From NCBI GenBank assembly GCA_965200775.1, contig OZ241383.1:62001-126000 (forward strand): a stretch of 64,000 bases of DNA, in the 5' to 3' direction. Below are positions 18,016-26,490 of this stretch, piece after piece. Both the position numbers and the translations under genes were made by a program. The notes under the pieces are model-generated. The model saw only the letters and a list, made by a program, of their open reading frames with translations, made no database searches and had not been told where the DNA came from. This DNA is from Poriferisocius sp965200775. GTDB taxonomy: Bacteria; Actinomycetota; Acidimicrobiia; Acidimicrobiales; Bin134. Each line of letters begins with the position of its first letter. Position 1 is the first letter of the stretch.

Positions 18016-19719
18016 GTGAGCGGGGCCGACAACCTAGGGAGCGCCGAGCCAGGGGAGCGCAGCGACTTCCTTCGCTCCCTGTTGCGCCGGGACATGGCGG
18101 AGGACACGTTCGGCGGGCGGGTGCAGACCCGGTTCCCCCCCGAGCCCAACGGCTACCTACACATCGGCCACGCCAAGTCGATCTGCCTGAACTTCGATCT
18201 GGCCGGCGAGTTCAACGGCACCTGCAATCTTCGGTTCGACGACACCAACCCCGAAACCGAGGACGCCGACTACACCGCTGCCATCGAGGAAGACTTGGCC
18301 TGGTTGGGCTACCGCTCCGACCGGGGCACCCTGCACGCTTCGGACTACTTCGAGCAGCTCTACGCCTGGGCCGAGGATCTGATTCGGGCCGGATTGGCCT
18401 ACGTGGACGATCAGGACGCGATGACCATCTCGGCCACCAGGGGCAGCTTCACCGAACCGGGGACCGACAGCCCGTGGCGGGACCGCTCGGTGGACGAGAA
18501 CCTGGACCTGTTCCGGCGGATGCGAGCGGGCGAGTTCGCAGATGGCGAACGGGTGTTGCGGGCCCGAATCGACATGGCCCACGAGAACATGCTGATGCGC
18601 GACCCGGTGCTTTACCGAATCCGCCATCTGGCCCATCACCGCACAGGGGCCCAGTGGTGCATCTACCCCACCTACGACTGGGCCCACGGCCAGAGTGATG
18701 CCGTGGAGGGGGTCACCCATTCCATTTGCACCCTGGAGTTCGACGCTCACCGCCCGCTGTACGACTGGTGCCTGGATAACCTAGACCTGCCCGGCGACCG
18801 CCCCCGCCAGAGCGAGTTCGCCCGGTTGAACCTCACCCACACCGTCTTGTCGAAGCGCCGCCTGTCGCAGCTCGTCGACGACGGGCACGTAAACGGCTGG
18901 GACGACCCCCGTATGCCCACCCTGAGGGGGATGCGGCGCCGAGGTTATCCACCGCAGTCGATCCGGGAGTTCTGCCGCCACATCGGCGTGGCCCGGGTGG
19001 ACGGCACGGTGGAGGTGGAGCTGCTGGAGTCGTTCGTGCGTCGGGAGCTGAACGCCACCGCGCTGCGCCGCATGGCGGTGCTCAACCCGCTGCGGCTGGT
19101 GATCGAGAACTACCCCGACGGCCAGGTGGAGATGCGCGAAGCGGTCAACAACCCCGAGGATCCGGCAGCGGGCAGCCGCACAGTGCCTTTCTCGAAGGAG
19201 TTGTACATCGAGCGGGACGACTTCATGCTGGACCCCCCGGCCAAGTTCTACCGGCTGGCGCCGGGGCGGGAGGTGAGGCTGAGGTCGGGTTACTTCGTAA
19301 CATGCACCGGGGCCGACACAGACGCCGACGGCAAAGTGACCGAGGTCCGCTGCACTTACGACCCCGAAACCAGCGGTGGCCAGGCCCCCGACGGTCGGAA
19401 GGTGAAGGCCACGATCCACTGGGTGTCAGCGGCCCACGCCATCGAGGGTCGGGCGGCGACGTACGAGCGGCTCTTCACCGACCCCCATCCCGGCGGTAGC
19501 GGGCAGGATCCGATGGCCTCACTGAATCCCGACTCGGCTGCCGTGGTGGAGGGGGCCCGCTTCGAGCCTGCCATGGCCGACATCGCTCCCGGCGAGGTGG
19601 TGCAGTTCGAGCGCCTCGGCTACTTCGCTCGCGACCCCGGCGACCCCGGCCTGTTCCACCGCACCGTGGGGCTGCGCGACGAGTGGGCCCGCATCCAGAA
19701 GAGAACCGCCAAGCAGTAG
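18016..19719 (+). CDS. glnS: Glutaminyl-tRNA synthetase
   Basis: This class I synthetase charges tRNA-Gln directly. The HIGH motif is at residues 49-52 (YLHIGHAKS), the KMSKS-like motif appears as VLSKRRL near residue 275, and the C-terminal half carries the two-part beta-barrel anticodon domain. At 567 residues it matches bacterial GlnRS, and no C-terminal YqeY domain is fused. The chosen start is GTG 18016 just after GGTGGGG; the upstream extension has no homology. Many Actinobacteria lack GlnRS and use the GatCAB route, so its presence is notable. A GC-rich hairpin begins at its stop codon. Confidence 0.93.
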   Translation: MSGADNLGSAEPGERSDFLRSLLRRDMAEDTFGGRVQTRFPPEPNGYLHIGHAKSICLNFDLAGEFNGTCNLRFDDTNPETEDADYTAAIEEDLAWLGYRSDRGTLHASDYFEQLYAWAEDLIRAGLAYVDDQDAMTISATRGSFTEPGTDSPWRDRSVDENLDLFRRMRAGEFADGERVLRARIDMAHENMLMRDPVLYRIRHLAHHRTGAQWCIYPTYDWAHGQSDAVEGVTHSICTLEFDAHRPLYDWCLDNLDLPGDRPRQSEFARLNLTHTVLSKRRLSQLVDDGHVNGWDDPRMPTLRGMRRRGYPPQSIREFCRHIGVARVDGTVEVELLESFVRRELNATALRRMAVLNPLRLVIENYPDGQVEMREAVNNPEDPAAGSRTVPFSKELYIERDDFMLDPPAKFYRLAPGREVRLRSGYFVTCTGADTDADGKVTEVRCTYDPETSGGQAPDGRKVKATIHWVSAAHAIEGRAATYERLFTDPHPGGSGQDPMASLNPDSAAVVEGARFEPAMADIAPGEVVQFERLGYFARDPGDPGLFHRTVGLRDEWARIQKRTAKQ

Positions 19720-19743
19720 GCCGGCCAGTTCGCAGTGCCGGCC
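19719..19743. terminator. GC-rich hairpin between convergent genes
   Basis: A perfect seven-pair stem, GGCCGGC with GCCGGCC, encloses an 11-base loop right at the glnS stop. It has no T-run. Its position between convergent glnS and the SDR gene fits a bidirectional terminator. Confidence 0.4.
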
Positions 19744-19795
19744 TTGGGGTAATCCAAAATGGGTCGGCGTCAGCAGGCAGCCCGCCGGCCCGGGG

Positions 19796-20596
19796 CTAAT
19801 CCTCCAGAGTCGGCCAGCGTTCGGCGTTGGTGTTGGAGACAGGCCAGTTGTCGGCGTTCAGGGCGGCGTCGCTGCCCCCGTCGATGAACACCATGGAACC
19901 GCAGAACAAGCTGGCGTCGGGCGACAGCAGAAAGGCCAGCAAGTTGGCCACCTCGGCGGGGCGGCCGGGCCGGTTCTGGGGGATGGGGAACACGTCGCCC
20001 AGGTTCAGGATGAAGTCGAGCTGTTCGGCCACCAGCGGGGTGTCGATGAGACCGGGGGCCACGGCGTTCAGCCTTATGCCGGTGCCGATCCACTCGGGGC
20101 CGATGGCGGTGCGTCGGACCCAGCGGGCCAGGGCCAGCTTGCTGGTGGCGTAGGCCGTGGTGGGGTCGGCACCGGCCAGCGCTTGAGCGCCGGGTTCGTC
20201 GTCGGCCAGGCAGGCCTCAATCAGGGCGTCGGGCAACCCGACCATCGTCGTACAGGAGTTGGAGCTGATGGCCACCGCTGAGGAGTCGGTGCCCTGAACC
20301 AGCAGCGGGCGTAGCCCCACGATGGTGGCCACCGCGCCGAAGTAGTTGACGGACACCACCATTTCCGGGTCGGGTCCGGTGATCCCCGCTCCGGCCACCA
20401 AGCCGTCGATCCGCCCCCCGCTGGCCGCAGCCACAGCGCTCACCATCTCGGTGCGCCCCTCGGGGGTGGAGAGGTCGGCAATGACCTCGGCGTCGTGGAT
20501 GTCCACGCCGATGATCTCGTGGCCGTCCCGGGTCAGACGCTCTCGGGTTGCCTTTCCGATCCCACCTGCCGATCCGGTGATGACGATCGTTCCCAT
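19796..20596 (-). CDS. SDR-family oxidoreductase
   Basis: This 266-residue classical short-chain dehydrogenase has the cofactor loop GSAGGIGKA at the N-terminus, an AGITG strand, the catalytic Ser in ISSNS near residue 118, and the active-site YxxxK in AYATSK near residue 155. The insert between the Ser and Tyr resembles that of the 3-alpha-hydroxysteroid / coniferyl-alcohol dehydrogenase subgroup. The substrate is unknown. It lies five bases downstream of the crotonase gene on the same strand, so the pair forms an operon. Confidence 0.85.
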   Translation of the reverse strand: MGTIVITGSAGGIGKATRERLTRDGHEIIGVDIHDAEVIADLSTPEGRTEMVSAVAAASGGRIDGLVAGAGITGPDPEMVVSVNYFGAVATIVGLRPLLVQGTDSSAVAISSNSCTTMVGLPDALIEACLADDEPGAQALAGADPTTAYATSKLALARWVRRTAIGPEWIGTGIRLNAVAPGLIDTPLVAEQLDFILNLGDVFPIPQNRPGRPAEVANLLAFLLSPDASLFCGSMVFIDGGSDAALNADNWPVSNTNAERWPTLED

Positions 20597-20601
20597 GGGG
20601 C

Positions 20602-21414
20602 CTATCTTGCCCGACCGGGATCGAGCGGTTCCCATTGGGCCTGGCGTTTCTCGGCGAAAGCGGCCGGCCCCTCGGTCTGGTCGGGATGGCCCCACACCCC
20701 CACTAGGTGTTGGCCGCCTATGCGGCAGGCGTCGGTGAGGCCGTGCTCCAGGGCATCCCACAGGGCTCTTTTGGTAGCGGCCATTGCCGCGGGGGAGTTG
20801 CGGGCGATGGTCTCGGCGATCTCGGAGGCCCGATCCCGCAGCCGGTCGGGGGGATCCACCACCTCGCTTATCATGCCGAGCTCGTAAGCCCGATGGGCGC
20901 TCATCCGCTCGTGAGCCCCCATGAGGGCCATGCGCATCACCGACTCCACCGGCATCTTTTTCATCAGTCCGATGGCCTCGATGGCCACCACTTGGCCCAC
21001 CGACACGTGGGGGTCGAAGAAATGGGCGTCGGAAGCTGCGATCACGATGTCGGCGTCGGCCACCCAGTGGAAACCGCCGCCGCAGCAGATGCCGTTGACA
21101 GCGGTGATCACCGGCTTTCGCACCTTCTGGTGCCACGACGTGAAGTGCAGGTCGAAATTCTCCACCGACTCCCGGTAGCGCTCCATGCCCAACCCGTCTG
21201 TGGCCAGTTCCATCACGTCCACCCCGGTCTGGAAGGCTCGCCCCTCGCCGGTGTGGACGATCACCCGCACCTCGGGGTCCTCGTCGAGCTCCAGCCAGGC
21301 GTCGGCAAACTCCTCCCGCATCAAAGCGTTCATGGCGTTGAGCTGCTCGGGCCGGTTGTTGATGAGCCATCCCACCCGGCCCCGGCGCTCGACGGTCAGT
21401 GTCTCATAGCCCAT
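20602..21414 (-). CDS. Enoyl-CoA hydratase/isomerase (crotonase) family
   Basis: This 270-residue crotonase-fold protein has an RPEQLNAM start segment, the oxyanion-hole strand GRAFQTGVD near residue 68 and the second oxyanion Gly in NGICCGGGFHWV near residue 108. The usual catalytic Glu positions around residue 140 are not obvious, so isomerase or hydrolase activity is possible. Its ATG at 21414 diverges from the MaoC-type gene at 21475 across a 60 bp promoter region. It leads the two-gene operon with the SDR gene. Confidence 0.8.
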   Translation of the reverse strand: MGYETLTVERRGRVGWLINNRPEQLNAMNALMREEFADAWLELDEDPEVRVIVHTGEGRAFQTGVDVMELATDGLGMERYRESVENFDLHFTSWHQKVRKPVITAVNGICCGGGFHWVADADIVIAASDAHFFDPHVSVGQVVAIEAIGLMKKMPVESVMRMALMGAHERMSAHRAYELGMISEVVDPPDRLRDRASEIAETIARNSPAAMAATKRALWDALEHGLTDACRIGGQHLVGVWGHPDQTEGPAAFAEKRQAQWEPLDPGRAR

Positions 21415-21462
21415 GGGGTCATTCTGGTGGAGGGGACATGGGGATGCGGCGTTGGCGACCGC

Positions 21463-21468
21463 TACTCT
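21463..21468 (+). promoter_or_regulatory. -10 box of MaoC-type gene (leaderless type)
   Basis: TACTCT lies six bases before the ATG at 21475, with no Shine-Dalgarno site between. Confidence 0.5.
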
Positions 21469-21474
21469 CACCCC

Positions 21475-22779
21475 ATGGGCGAACGGGGCCGGTCCGGGGG
21501 CATCACCGACGAGGGGGTGGCGGCTCTGCGGGACCGGATCGGGCTGGTTCAAGCCCATCCCCAGCCGCCCCGGTTCCTGGCGCCCAACGAGGATGCGTTC
21601 CGGCAGGTGGCCGAGGCCTACGGCGACGACAACCCCCTGTGGTGCGACCCGGATTACGGGGTCACAACTCGTTGGGGCGGCGCCATCGCTCCGCCGCCGA
21701 TGGTGGGAGGCGACACGCTCATAGGCACCAACGAGGTGGAACGCCTCGACGACGATCACGCCGCCCGGCTCAAGGGCGACCCGCTGCGGGGAGCGCAGGC
21801 CCATTATTCGGCCAGCCACCGGGAATGGTGGAAGCCCCTCCGCCCCAGCACCCGGGTCACCCGGCGCAACGCCCTGGTCGGGGTTCACGACAAGCACAGC
21901 GAGTTCGCCCGCCGGGCCGTCCACGAATGGACGGCCGAGGTGTTCGCCGCCAAAGGGGGCCCGGTGCTGGCCGCCCAGTACCGACTGATGATCCGCACCG
22001 AACGGGCCGAGGCCCGCACCACCCGGACCAAGCGGGAGACAGTGATAGAGCCCTACAACGACGATGACCTGGCTCGCATCGACGAGGCCTACGCCGCCGA
22101 GGTGGGCCGGTGCAGGGGGGCCGAGACCCGCTGGTTCGAGGACACCGAGGAGGGCGACGAGCTGCCCCCTCTGGTGAAGGGCCCGCTGCGGGTGACCGAC
22201 ATGGTGTGCTGGCACGCCGGCATGGGTATGGGCCTCTACGGGGTGAAGGCGCTGCGGCTGGGCTACCAGCAGCGCCGCCGGGTGCCCCGCTTCTTCCGGC
22301 CCGACGATCTGGGCATACCCGACGTGCAGCAGCGGGTCCACTGGGACGTGGAGTGGGCTCGGCAGGCCGGCAGCCCGACCATCTACGACTACGGGCGGAT
22401 GCGTGAGTGCTGGTTGATCCACCTGTGTACCGACTGGATGGGTGACGACGCTTGGCTGTGGCGGCTCGACTGCCAGTTCCGGGGGTTCAACTACGTGGGC
22501 GATACTCACTGGATGAGGGGCCGGGTGGCTCGCAAGTATCTGACCGAGGGCGGGCAACCGGCGGTGGACCTGGAAATCTGGGGGGAGAACCAGCGGGGGG
22601 AAACCACCACACCGGGCAACGCCACCGTGCTGCTGCCCAGCCGGGAACACGGCCCGGTGGAGCTGCCCGAGGCACCCGGCGGGGCCTCTACAGGGGCCGA
22701 GGCGCTGGACGCCCTGGTGGCGCGCTTTGCCGCCATGGAAGCCGCAGAAGACGACGAGCAGGAAGCGGTCCGCTCATGA
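21475..22779 (+). CDS. MaoC-like / FAS1-type dehydratase
   Basis: This 434-residue protein looks like two hot-dog domains in one chain. The N-terminal half (residues ~20-190) resembles the MaoC dehydratase N-terminal / FAS1-like domain, with FLAPNEDAFRQVAEAYGDDNPLW style sequence. The C-terminal half begins near residue 225 and contains LPPLVKGPLRVTDMV and a later GDTHWMRGRV strand. Such proteins hydrate or dehydrate acyl-CoA thioesters. It overlaps the next crotonase-family gene by four bases (ATGA) and so forms a unit that leads into the selenoprotein gene. Confidence 0.75.
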   Translation: MGERGRSGGITDEGVAALRDRIGLVQAHPQPPRFLAPNEDAFRQVAEAYGDDNPLWCDPDYGVTTRWGGAIAPPPMVGGDTLIGTNEVERLDDDHAARLKGDPLRGAQAHYSASHREWWKPLRPSTRVTRRNALVGVHDKHSEFARRAVHEWTAEVFAAKGGPVLAAQYRLMIRTERAEARTTRTKRETVIEPYNDDDLARIDEAYAAEVGRCRGAETRWFEDTEEGDELPPLVKGPLRVTDMVCWHAGMGMGLYGVKALRLGYQQRRRVPRFFRPDDLGIPDVQQRVHWDVEWARQAGSPTIYDYGRMRECWLIHLCTDWMGDDAWLWRLDCQFRGFNYVGDTHWMRGRVARKYLTEGGQPAVDLEIWGENQRGETTTPGNATVLLPSREHGPVELPEAPGGASTGAEALDALVARFAAMEAAEDDEQEAVRS

Positions 22780-23585
22780 AGCCCTACCCCGACCCTCCCG
22801 ACGGTTTGCAGATTGTTCAGACCCCGACCCGGTTGACCCTCACGCTCGACCGTCCCGAGCGTCGCAACTCGTTGACCGACGAGATCGTGCTGGCACTGAT
22901 CGACACCTTGGAAGCGGCCAGCGCGGATGAGGACGTGCGGGTGGTGGTGCTCAACGCAGTGGGGGAGAACTTTTGCAGCGGTTTCGATTTGGCCGGACGG
23001 GCCGGAGGCGGTCCACGGCCTCGACCGGGCAGCATCTCCCGGCGGCTGCCGTACCTGGTGAACCGGCTCATCCCGGTAATGCTGGAGGTTCAGGTGCCGA
23101 TAGTGGTCGCGGTTCGGGGTTGGGCGGTGGGATTGGGACTCAGCCTGGTGCTGGCCTCCGACTTCGCAGTGGTGGCCGAGGACGCCCGGGTGCGAGCGCC
23201 GTTCACCGAGATGGGTATCACCCCCGACAGCGGAACGTCGTGGCTGCTGCCCCGTCTGGCCGGGGTGGCCCGGGCCAAGCGGATGCTGATGCTGGGGGAG
23301 GAGGTGTCGGGAGCCGAGGCGGCCGAGTGGGGGCTCATCCACCGGGCCGTGCCCGAGGATCAGGTTGACCATGAGGCGGATGCCCTGGCCGAGCGGCTGG
23401 GGGATTCGGCCACTGTGGCCGTCGGGCTGGCCAAGACCCTGGTGCAGCGGGCCGCGGGCCGCAGCCTGGACGCCCATCTCAGCGATGAGGCATTCGCCAT
23501 GGAGCTGTCGTCCCGCTCGGCCGACTTCCGGGCCTGGGCCGAATCCCGCCGCCAGGGCCTTCCGCCCGACTTCACCGGTCGATGA
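22776..23585 (+). CDS. Enoyl-CoA hydratase/isomerase family
   Basis: This 269-residue crotonase-fold protein has an RPERRNSL start motif, FCSGFDLAG near residue 72 for the first oxyanion-hole residue, and AVRGWAVGLGLSL near residue 112 for the second. An MGITPDSGTSWLLPRLAG segment near residue 148 is typical of hydratases and isomerases of this family. The exact substrate is unknown. Translation is coupled to the MaoC-type gene. The UGSC selenoprotein gene begins 51 bases later under its own -10 box. Confidence 0.85.
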   Translation: MKPYPDPPDGLQIVQTPTRLTLTLDRPERRNSLTDEIVLALIDTLEAASADEDVRVVVLNAVGENFCSGFDLAGRAGGGPRPRPGSISRRLPYLVNRLIPVMLEVQVPIVVAVRGWAVGLGLSLVLASDFAVVAEDARVRAPFTEMGITPDSGTSWLLPRLAGVARAKRMLMLGEEVSGAEAAEWGLIHRAVPEDQVDHEADALAERLGDSATVAVGLAKTLVQRAAGRSLDAHLSDEAFAMELSSRSADFRAWAESRRQGLPPDFTGR

Positions 23586-23624
23586 CGCCTGCTCTTCTTT
23601 GTTCTTCCCAAGGCAGCCAGCCGG

Positions 23625-23630
23625 TAGTCT
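23625..23630 (+). promoter_or_regulatory. -10 box of the UGSC selenoprotein gene
   Basis: TAGTCT lies six bases before the ATG at 23637, giving the selenoprotein its own leaderless-type promoter. Confidence 0.5.
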
Positions 23631-23636
23631 GCGGCC

Positions 23637-24170
23637 ATGTTGGTACTTGATCCCACCGCGGCGGCGCTTCCGGTGGACCCCGACCGGGGCCCCGACGCCG
23701 GCCCGCTCACCGGCAAGCGTGTGGGCATCCGCTACGACCTCACTTGGCGCTCCTTCCTGTGGACCACCGACGAGTGGACCGAGAGGCTGCGGGCCGCTGG
23801 TGCAGAGGTGGTGACGTGGTGCTCGGAGTCCCGCCAGGAGGTACACGCCGATCAGGCGGTGCTGGTGGAGTTGGAGAACTTCGCCACCGACGTGGACATC
23901 GCCATCGTCGGCCTCGGCAATTGAGGTAGCTGCACCTCCTGGACCGTCCACGACGCTGCGGCAGTGGCGGCCCAGGGCAAGACGGCGGTCGCCGTCGTGA
24001 CCGAGGAGTTCGTGCCTCTGGCCGAGATCATGGCCCGCAACCTGGAGCGGCCCGGCCTGCGGCTGTGCGTGCTGCCCTACCCGCTGGACACCCGGCCCGA
24101 ACCGGAGGTGCGTCGGATCGCCCGGGACCACTGGCAGCCCCTGCTCGACTCGTTGGGAGTGCCGTCGTAG
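23637..24170 (+). CDS. UGSC-family selenoprotein (UGA = selenocysteine at codon 96)
   Basis: Two in-phase frames are separated only by TGA at 23922-23924. Reading it as selenocysteine gives a continuous 177-residue protein with the four-residue motif Sec-Gly-Ser-Cys at 96-99, the defining motif of the UGSC (seleno)protein family. The residues on both sides are coherent: a beta strand VDIAIVGLGN leads into the motif, and a helix with TSWTVHDAA follows, then TAVAVVTEEF and a C-terminal PYPLD segment. Sec and Cys two residues apart suggest a thiol/selenol redox centre of thioredoxin-like use; the reaction is unknown. The TAG stop abuts the ATG of the partner gene. Sec synthesis genes are not in the window. 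Confidence 0.85.
23922..23960 (+). promoter_or_regulatory. UGA codon and candidate bacterial SECIS region
   Basis: Immediately after the UGA the RNA can form GAGGU/ACCUC around a six-base loop, or a second hairpin UGGA/UCCA closing a CCG loop about 15-25 bases downstream, the usual distance for a bacterial SECIS apical loop. These were found by eye only, and which fold is used is uncertain. Confidence 0.4.
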
Positions 24171-25235
24171 ATGGCTCCCAACGGCGCTGGCGAAGACACC
24201 GGCGAGGTGCCGGTTGACGGGCAGGTGGAGGCCCCCGACGATCCGGTGGCCTTTATGGAGTGGGCCACCGACCGGGGCTGGGGTGACGGCCTTCCGCTGA
24301 TCCCACCTACCCCCGAGCGGGTGGACCGGTTCATCGCTGCTGCTGGCCGTCCCGCCGACTCGGTGTTGCTGGCCGTTCCCCCTCGAAACGCCTGGTGTAC
24401 GGTGCAGAAGCTGGCGGTGAACGCCTGCATGGCCGGGGCCGATCCCGAGGCCATGCCGCTGATGATGGCGGCGCTGGAGGCCATGGCCGACCACCGGTTC
24501 GACCTGTTCGCTCTCAACACCACCACCAGCTCGGTGGTGCCGGCCCTGTTCGTGAACGGCCCGGCTCGCGACCGGCTCGATCTGCCCTACGAGGCTGGAT
24601 GCTTCGGGGGAGCGGTGGGGGCCGGACCGGCCGTCGGGCGGGCAATCCGGTTGGTAATGCGCAACGTTGGGGGCCAAGTGGCTGGAGAGACCTCCAAGTG
24701 CGTGCTGGGCCAGCCGGCCCGAGTGGTGGGCCTGGTGATGGGGGAATGGGAGGAGCGGTCGCCGTGGCCGCCGCTGGCCGAACGCCGAGGGGTGAGCGGA
24801 GACGCCGTCACCGTGTACGGCACCATCGGCACCATGGACATCGCCGACATCGCCGCCGACGACGGGCGCTCGCTGGCCTGGGTCATCGGCCAGTCGCTGG
24901 CCTACGTGGGAACCAACGCCTACATCTCCCACTGGGGGGCCGAGGTGATGGTGGTGGTGCCCCCACCGTGGGCCGACATGCTGGCCGCGGCCTACCCCAC
25001 CATCGAGGACGTGCAGGAAGCGCTGTGGTCCAACGCTCGCCAACGGGTTGACGACTTTCCAGACACCCACAAGGCGTGGTTGGCCGAGCGGGACCGGATC
25101 GGCTCCGACGGCACGGTCTTGATTGTGGAGCACCCCTCCGACGTGATCGTGATGTGCGCCGGGGGGCTGGGCAACCTCCACGCCGGGGGGCTGCACAACT
25201 TCGGTCCCACCCGTGCGGTGACCCGCCCGTTCTGA
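24171..25235 (+). CDS. Uncharacterised partner of the UGSC selenoprotein
   Basis: This 354-residue soluble protein starts on the base after the selenoprotein stop, so translation is tightly coupled. It contains DRGWGDGLPLIPPTPERV near residue 36, cysteines in WCTVQKLAVNAC near residues 81-91, an EAGCFGGAVGAGP segment near residue 143, SKCVLGQPARV near residue 178, and MCAGGLGNLHAGG near the C-terminus. The several conserved-looking Cys and Gly-rich turns suggest a redox or ligand-binding role in concert with the selenoprotein. I cannot assign a family function. The first 25 residues are acidic and probably disordered. Confidence 0.7.
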   Translation: MAPNGAGEDTGEVPVDGQVEAPDDPVAFMEWATDRGWGDGLPLIPPTPERVDRFIAAAGRPADSVLLAVPPRNAWCTVQKLAVNACMAGADPEAMPLMMAALEAMADHRFDLFALNTTTSSVVPALFVNGPARDRLDLPYEAGCFGGAVGAGPAVGRAIRLVMRNVGGQVAGETSKCVLGQPARVVGLVMGEWEERSPWPPLAERRGVSGDAVTVYGTIGTMDIADIAADDGRSLAWVIGQSLAYVGTNAYISHWGAEVMVVVPPPWADMLAAAYPTIEDVQEALWSNARQRVDDFPDTHKAWLAERDRIGSDGTVLIVEHPSDVIVMCAGGLGNLHAGGLHNFGPTRAVTRPF

Positions 25236-25272
25236 TGATCGGATCACGTGCCGATGCCGGGGCCCTGTTCTG

Positions 25273-25926
25273 ATGGTCCGATCCGACGTTGACGCGACGG
25301 CCACCGTGGTGGTGGTAGCGGGCGGCGACTTCCCCACAGAGGGGGAGATCAGCCGCCTGCCCGACGGTGCGGTGGTGGTGGCGGCCGACGCCGGACTCGA
25401 CCATGCGTTGGCGGCCGGGCTGGCGGTAGCAGTAGCGGTGGGCGACATGGATTCGGTCTCCCCCGAAGCTCTCGAAGCTGCAGAGCGAGCCGGGACCCGC
25501 ATCGAGCGCCACCCGGCCGACAAGGACCAAACAGACCTGGAGCTGGCCCTGGAATTGGCCGCTCGCCTGGCCGACCGGGTGATCGTGATCGCCGCCGCCG
25601 GTGGGCGCCTGGATCACCTCATCGGCAACCTGGCTGTGCTGGCCTCGCCCCGGTGGGCCGGGGTAGAGGTGGAAGCGTGGATGGACGACGCCCGGGTTCT
25701 GGCAGTGCATGGCTCCCGGGTGCTCGACGCCGAACCGGGGGCCACGGTGTCACTGTTCGCTCTCGGAGGACCGGCCCGGGTTACCACCACCGGTCTGGTG
25801 TGGTCGCTGGACGGCGATGTTCTGGAACCTCTGAGCAGCCGGGGGGTGAGCAACCGGGCTGCCACGGCCAACCCCGAGGTGACGGTTTCAGAAGGGGTGG
25901 TGCTGGCGGTGATCCCCCACCGTTAG
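25273..25926 (+). CDS. Thiamin pyrophosphokinase
   Basis: This enzyme transfers pyrophosphate from ATP to thiamin to make TPP. The 217-residue protein has the family motifs VVVAADAGLDHA near residue 37, GDMDSV near residue 58, DKDQTDLELAL near residue 80 and GGRLDHLIGN near residue 110. A C-terminal beta domain with GVSNRA near residue 195 contacts the thiamin. The start is ATG 25273, 37 bases after the UGSC partner gene. I see no TPP riboswitch upstream. Confidence 0.9.
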   Translation: MVRSDVDATATVVVVAGGDFPTEGEISRLPDGAVVVAADAGLDHALAAGLAVAVAVGDMDSVSPEALEAAERAGTRIERHPADKDQTDLELALELAARLADRVIVIAAAGGRLDHLIGNLAVLASPRWAGVEVEAWMDDARVLAVHGSRVLDAEPGATVSLFALGGPARVTTTGLVWSLDGDVLEPLSSRGVSNRAATANPEVTVSEGVVLAVIPHR

Positions 25927-25961
25927 GGGGCCGGGGCTCACTACCGCCCGGCTTGGGAAGA

Positions 25962-26426
25962 TCAGCCGGGCCGCTCGGCCGGGAACACCCGGTTGCCGTC
26001 AACCTCCACCCGCTGGCGACGAAGCCGCATTGTGGCGATTCGCCATTGGCCGTCCTCGCATCGGCGGTAGGTCTCCTCGTACCAGCCGGTACCCCACATC
26101 CCGGTCATGCCGCTTTCGGGCGGCCAGTCGAGGTGATCCTCCATCGACCAGATACCCGAGGCGGTGTCAGGCCCGTTGATGTCGATCTCGCTCATGTGCC
26201 CGTGATGAGCGGTGATGATCGGGGCCAAGATGGGCTCCAGGTACTCCCGGAAAGCCTTGTTGCCGGTGATGTCGGACCCCTCCCTGGTGTCGTCGGGGGT
26301 GGAGATCACCACGTCATCGCAGAACACGTCCTCCCACTCGTCCCACCGCTTCTGGTCCATGAGCCGGAAGTACCGGGCCTTCAACTGGCGAATGGCCTCG
26401 ATTTCCACCAAGTCCTGAGGAGTCAT
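25962..26426 (-). CDS. SnoaL-like / NTF2-fold protein
   Basis: This 154-residue protein has the single cone-shaped alpha+beta fold of SnoaL_4 / scytalone-dehydratase-like proteins. The N-terminal helices carry the conserved RYFRLMDQKRWDEWEDVF pattern near residues 19-36; a HHGHMSEIDI strand follows and a C-terminal RRCEDGQWRIA pair of strands. Members include dehydratases, isomerases and steroid-modifying enzymes, so activity is unassigned. TAGGGT lies seven bases before the ATG with no ribosome-binding site. Confidence 0.75.
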   Translation of the reverse strand: MTPQDLVEIEAIRQLKARYFRLMDQKRWDEWEDVFCDDVVISTPDDTREGSDITGNKAFREYLEPILAPIITAHHGHMSEIDINGPDTASGIWSMEDHLDWPPESGMTGMWGTGWYEETYRRCEDGQWRIATMRLRRQRVEVDGNRVFPAERPG

Positions 26427-26433
26427 GGCCGCC

Positions 26434-26439
26434 ACCCTA
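26434..26439 (-). promoter_or_regulatory. -10 box of the SnoaL-like gene
   Basis: TAGGGT, seven bases before the minus-strand ATG at 26426, the same hexamer as at the PPOX gene. Confidence 0.45.
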
Positions 26440-26490
26440 GCGGCCCCATGTTGCGGGACCGCCGTTGCCAGTCTCCCGGCTGTCGACGGC

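Noticed and set aside
20602..22650. Large antisense frames over the MaoC-type gene, and similar long frames opposite most genes
   Set aside because: High GC keeps the opposite strand open; these translations are rich in His, Gly, Pro and Arg with no domain signal.
23637..24170. Reading the UGSC locus as two short separate genes or a nonsense pseudogene
   Set aside because: The two parts are in phase, the sequence continues without loss of quality, and the residues after the stop spell the family motif.
25230..25273. TPP riboswitch before thiamin pyrophosphokinase
   Set aside because: Only 37 bases separate the genes and no conserved riboswitch core is present.
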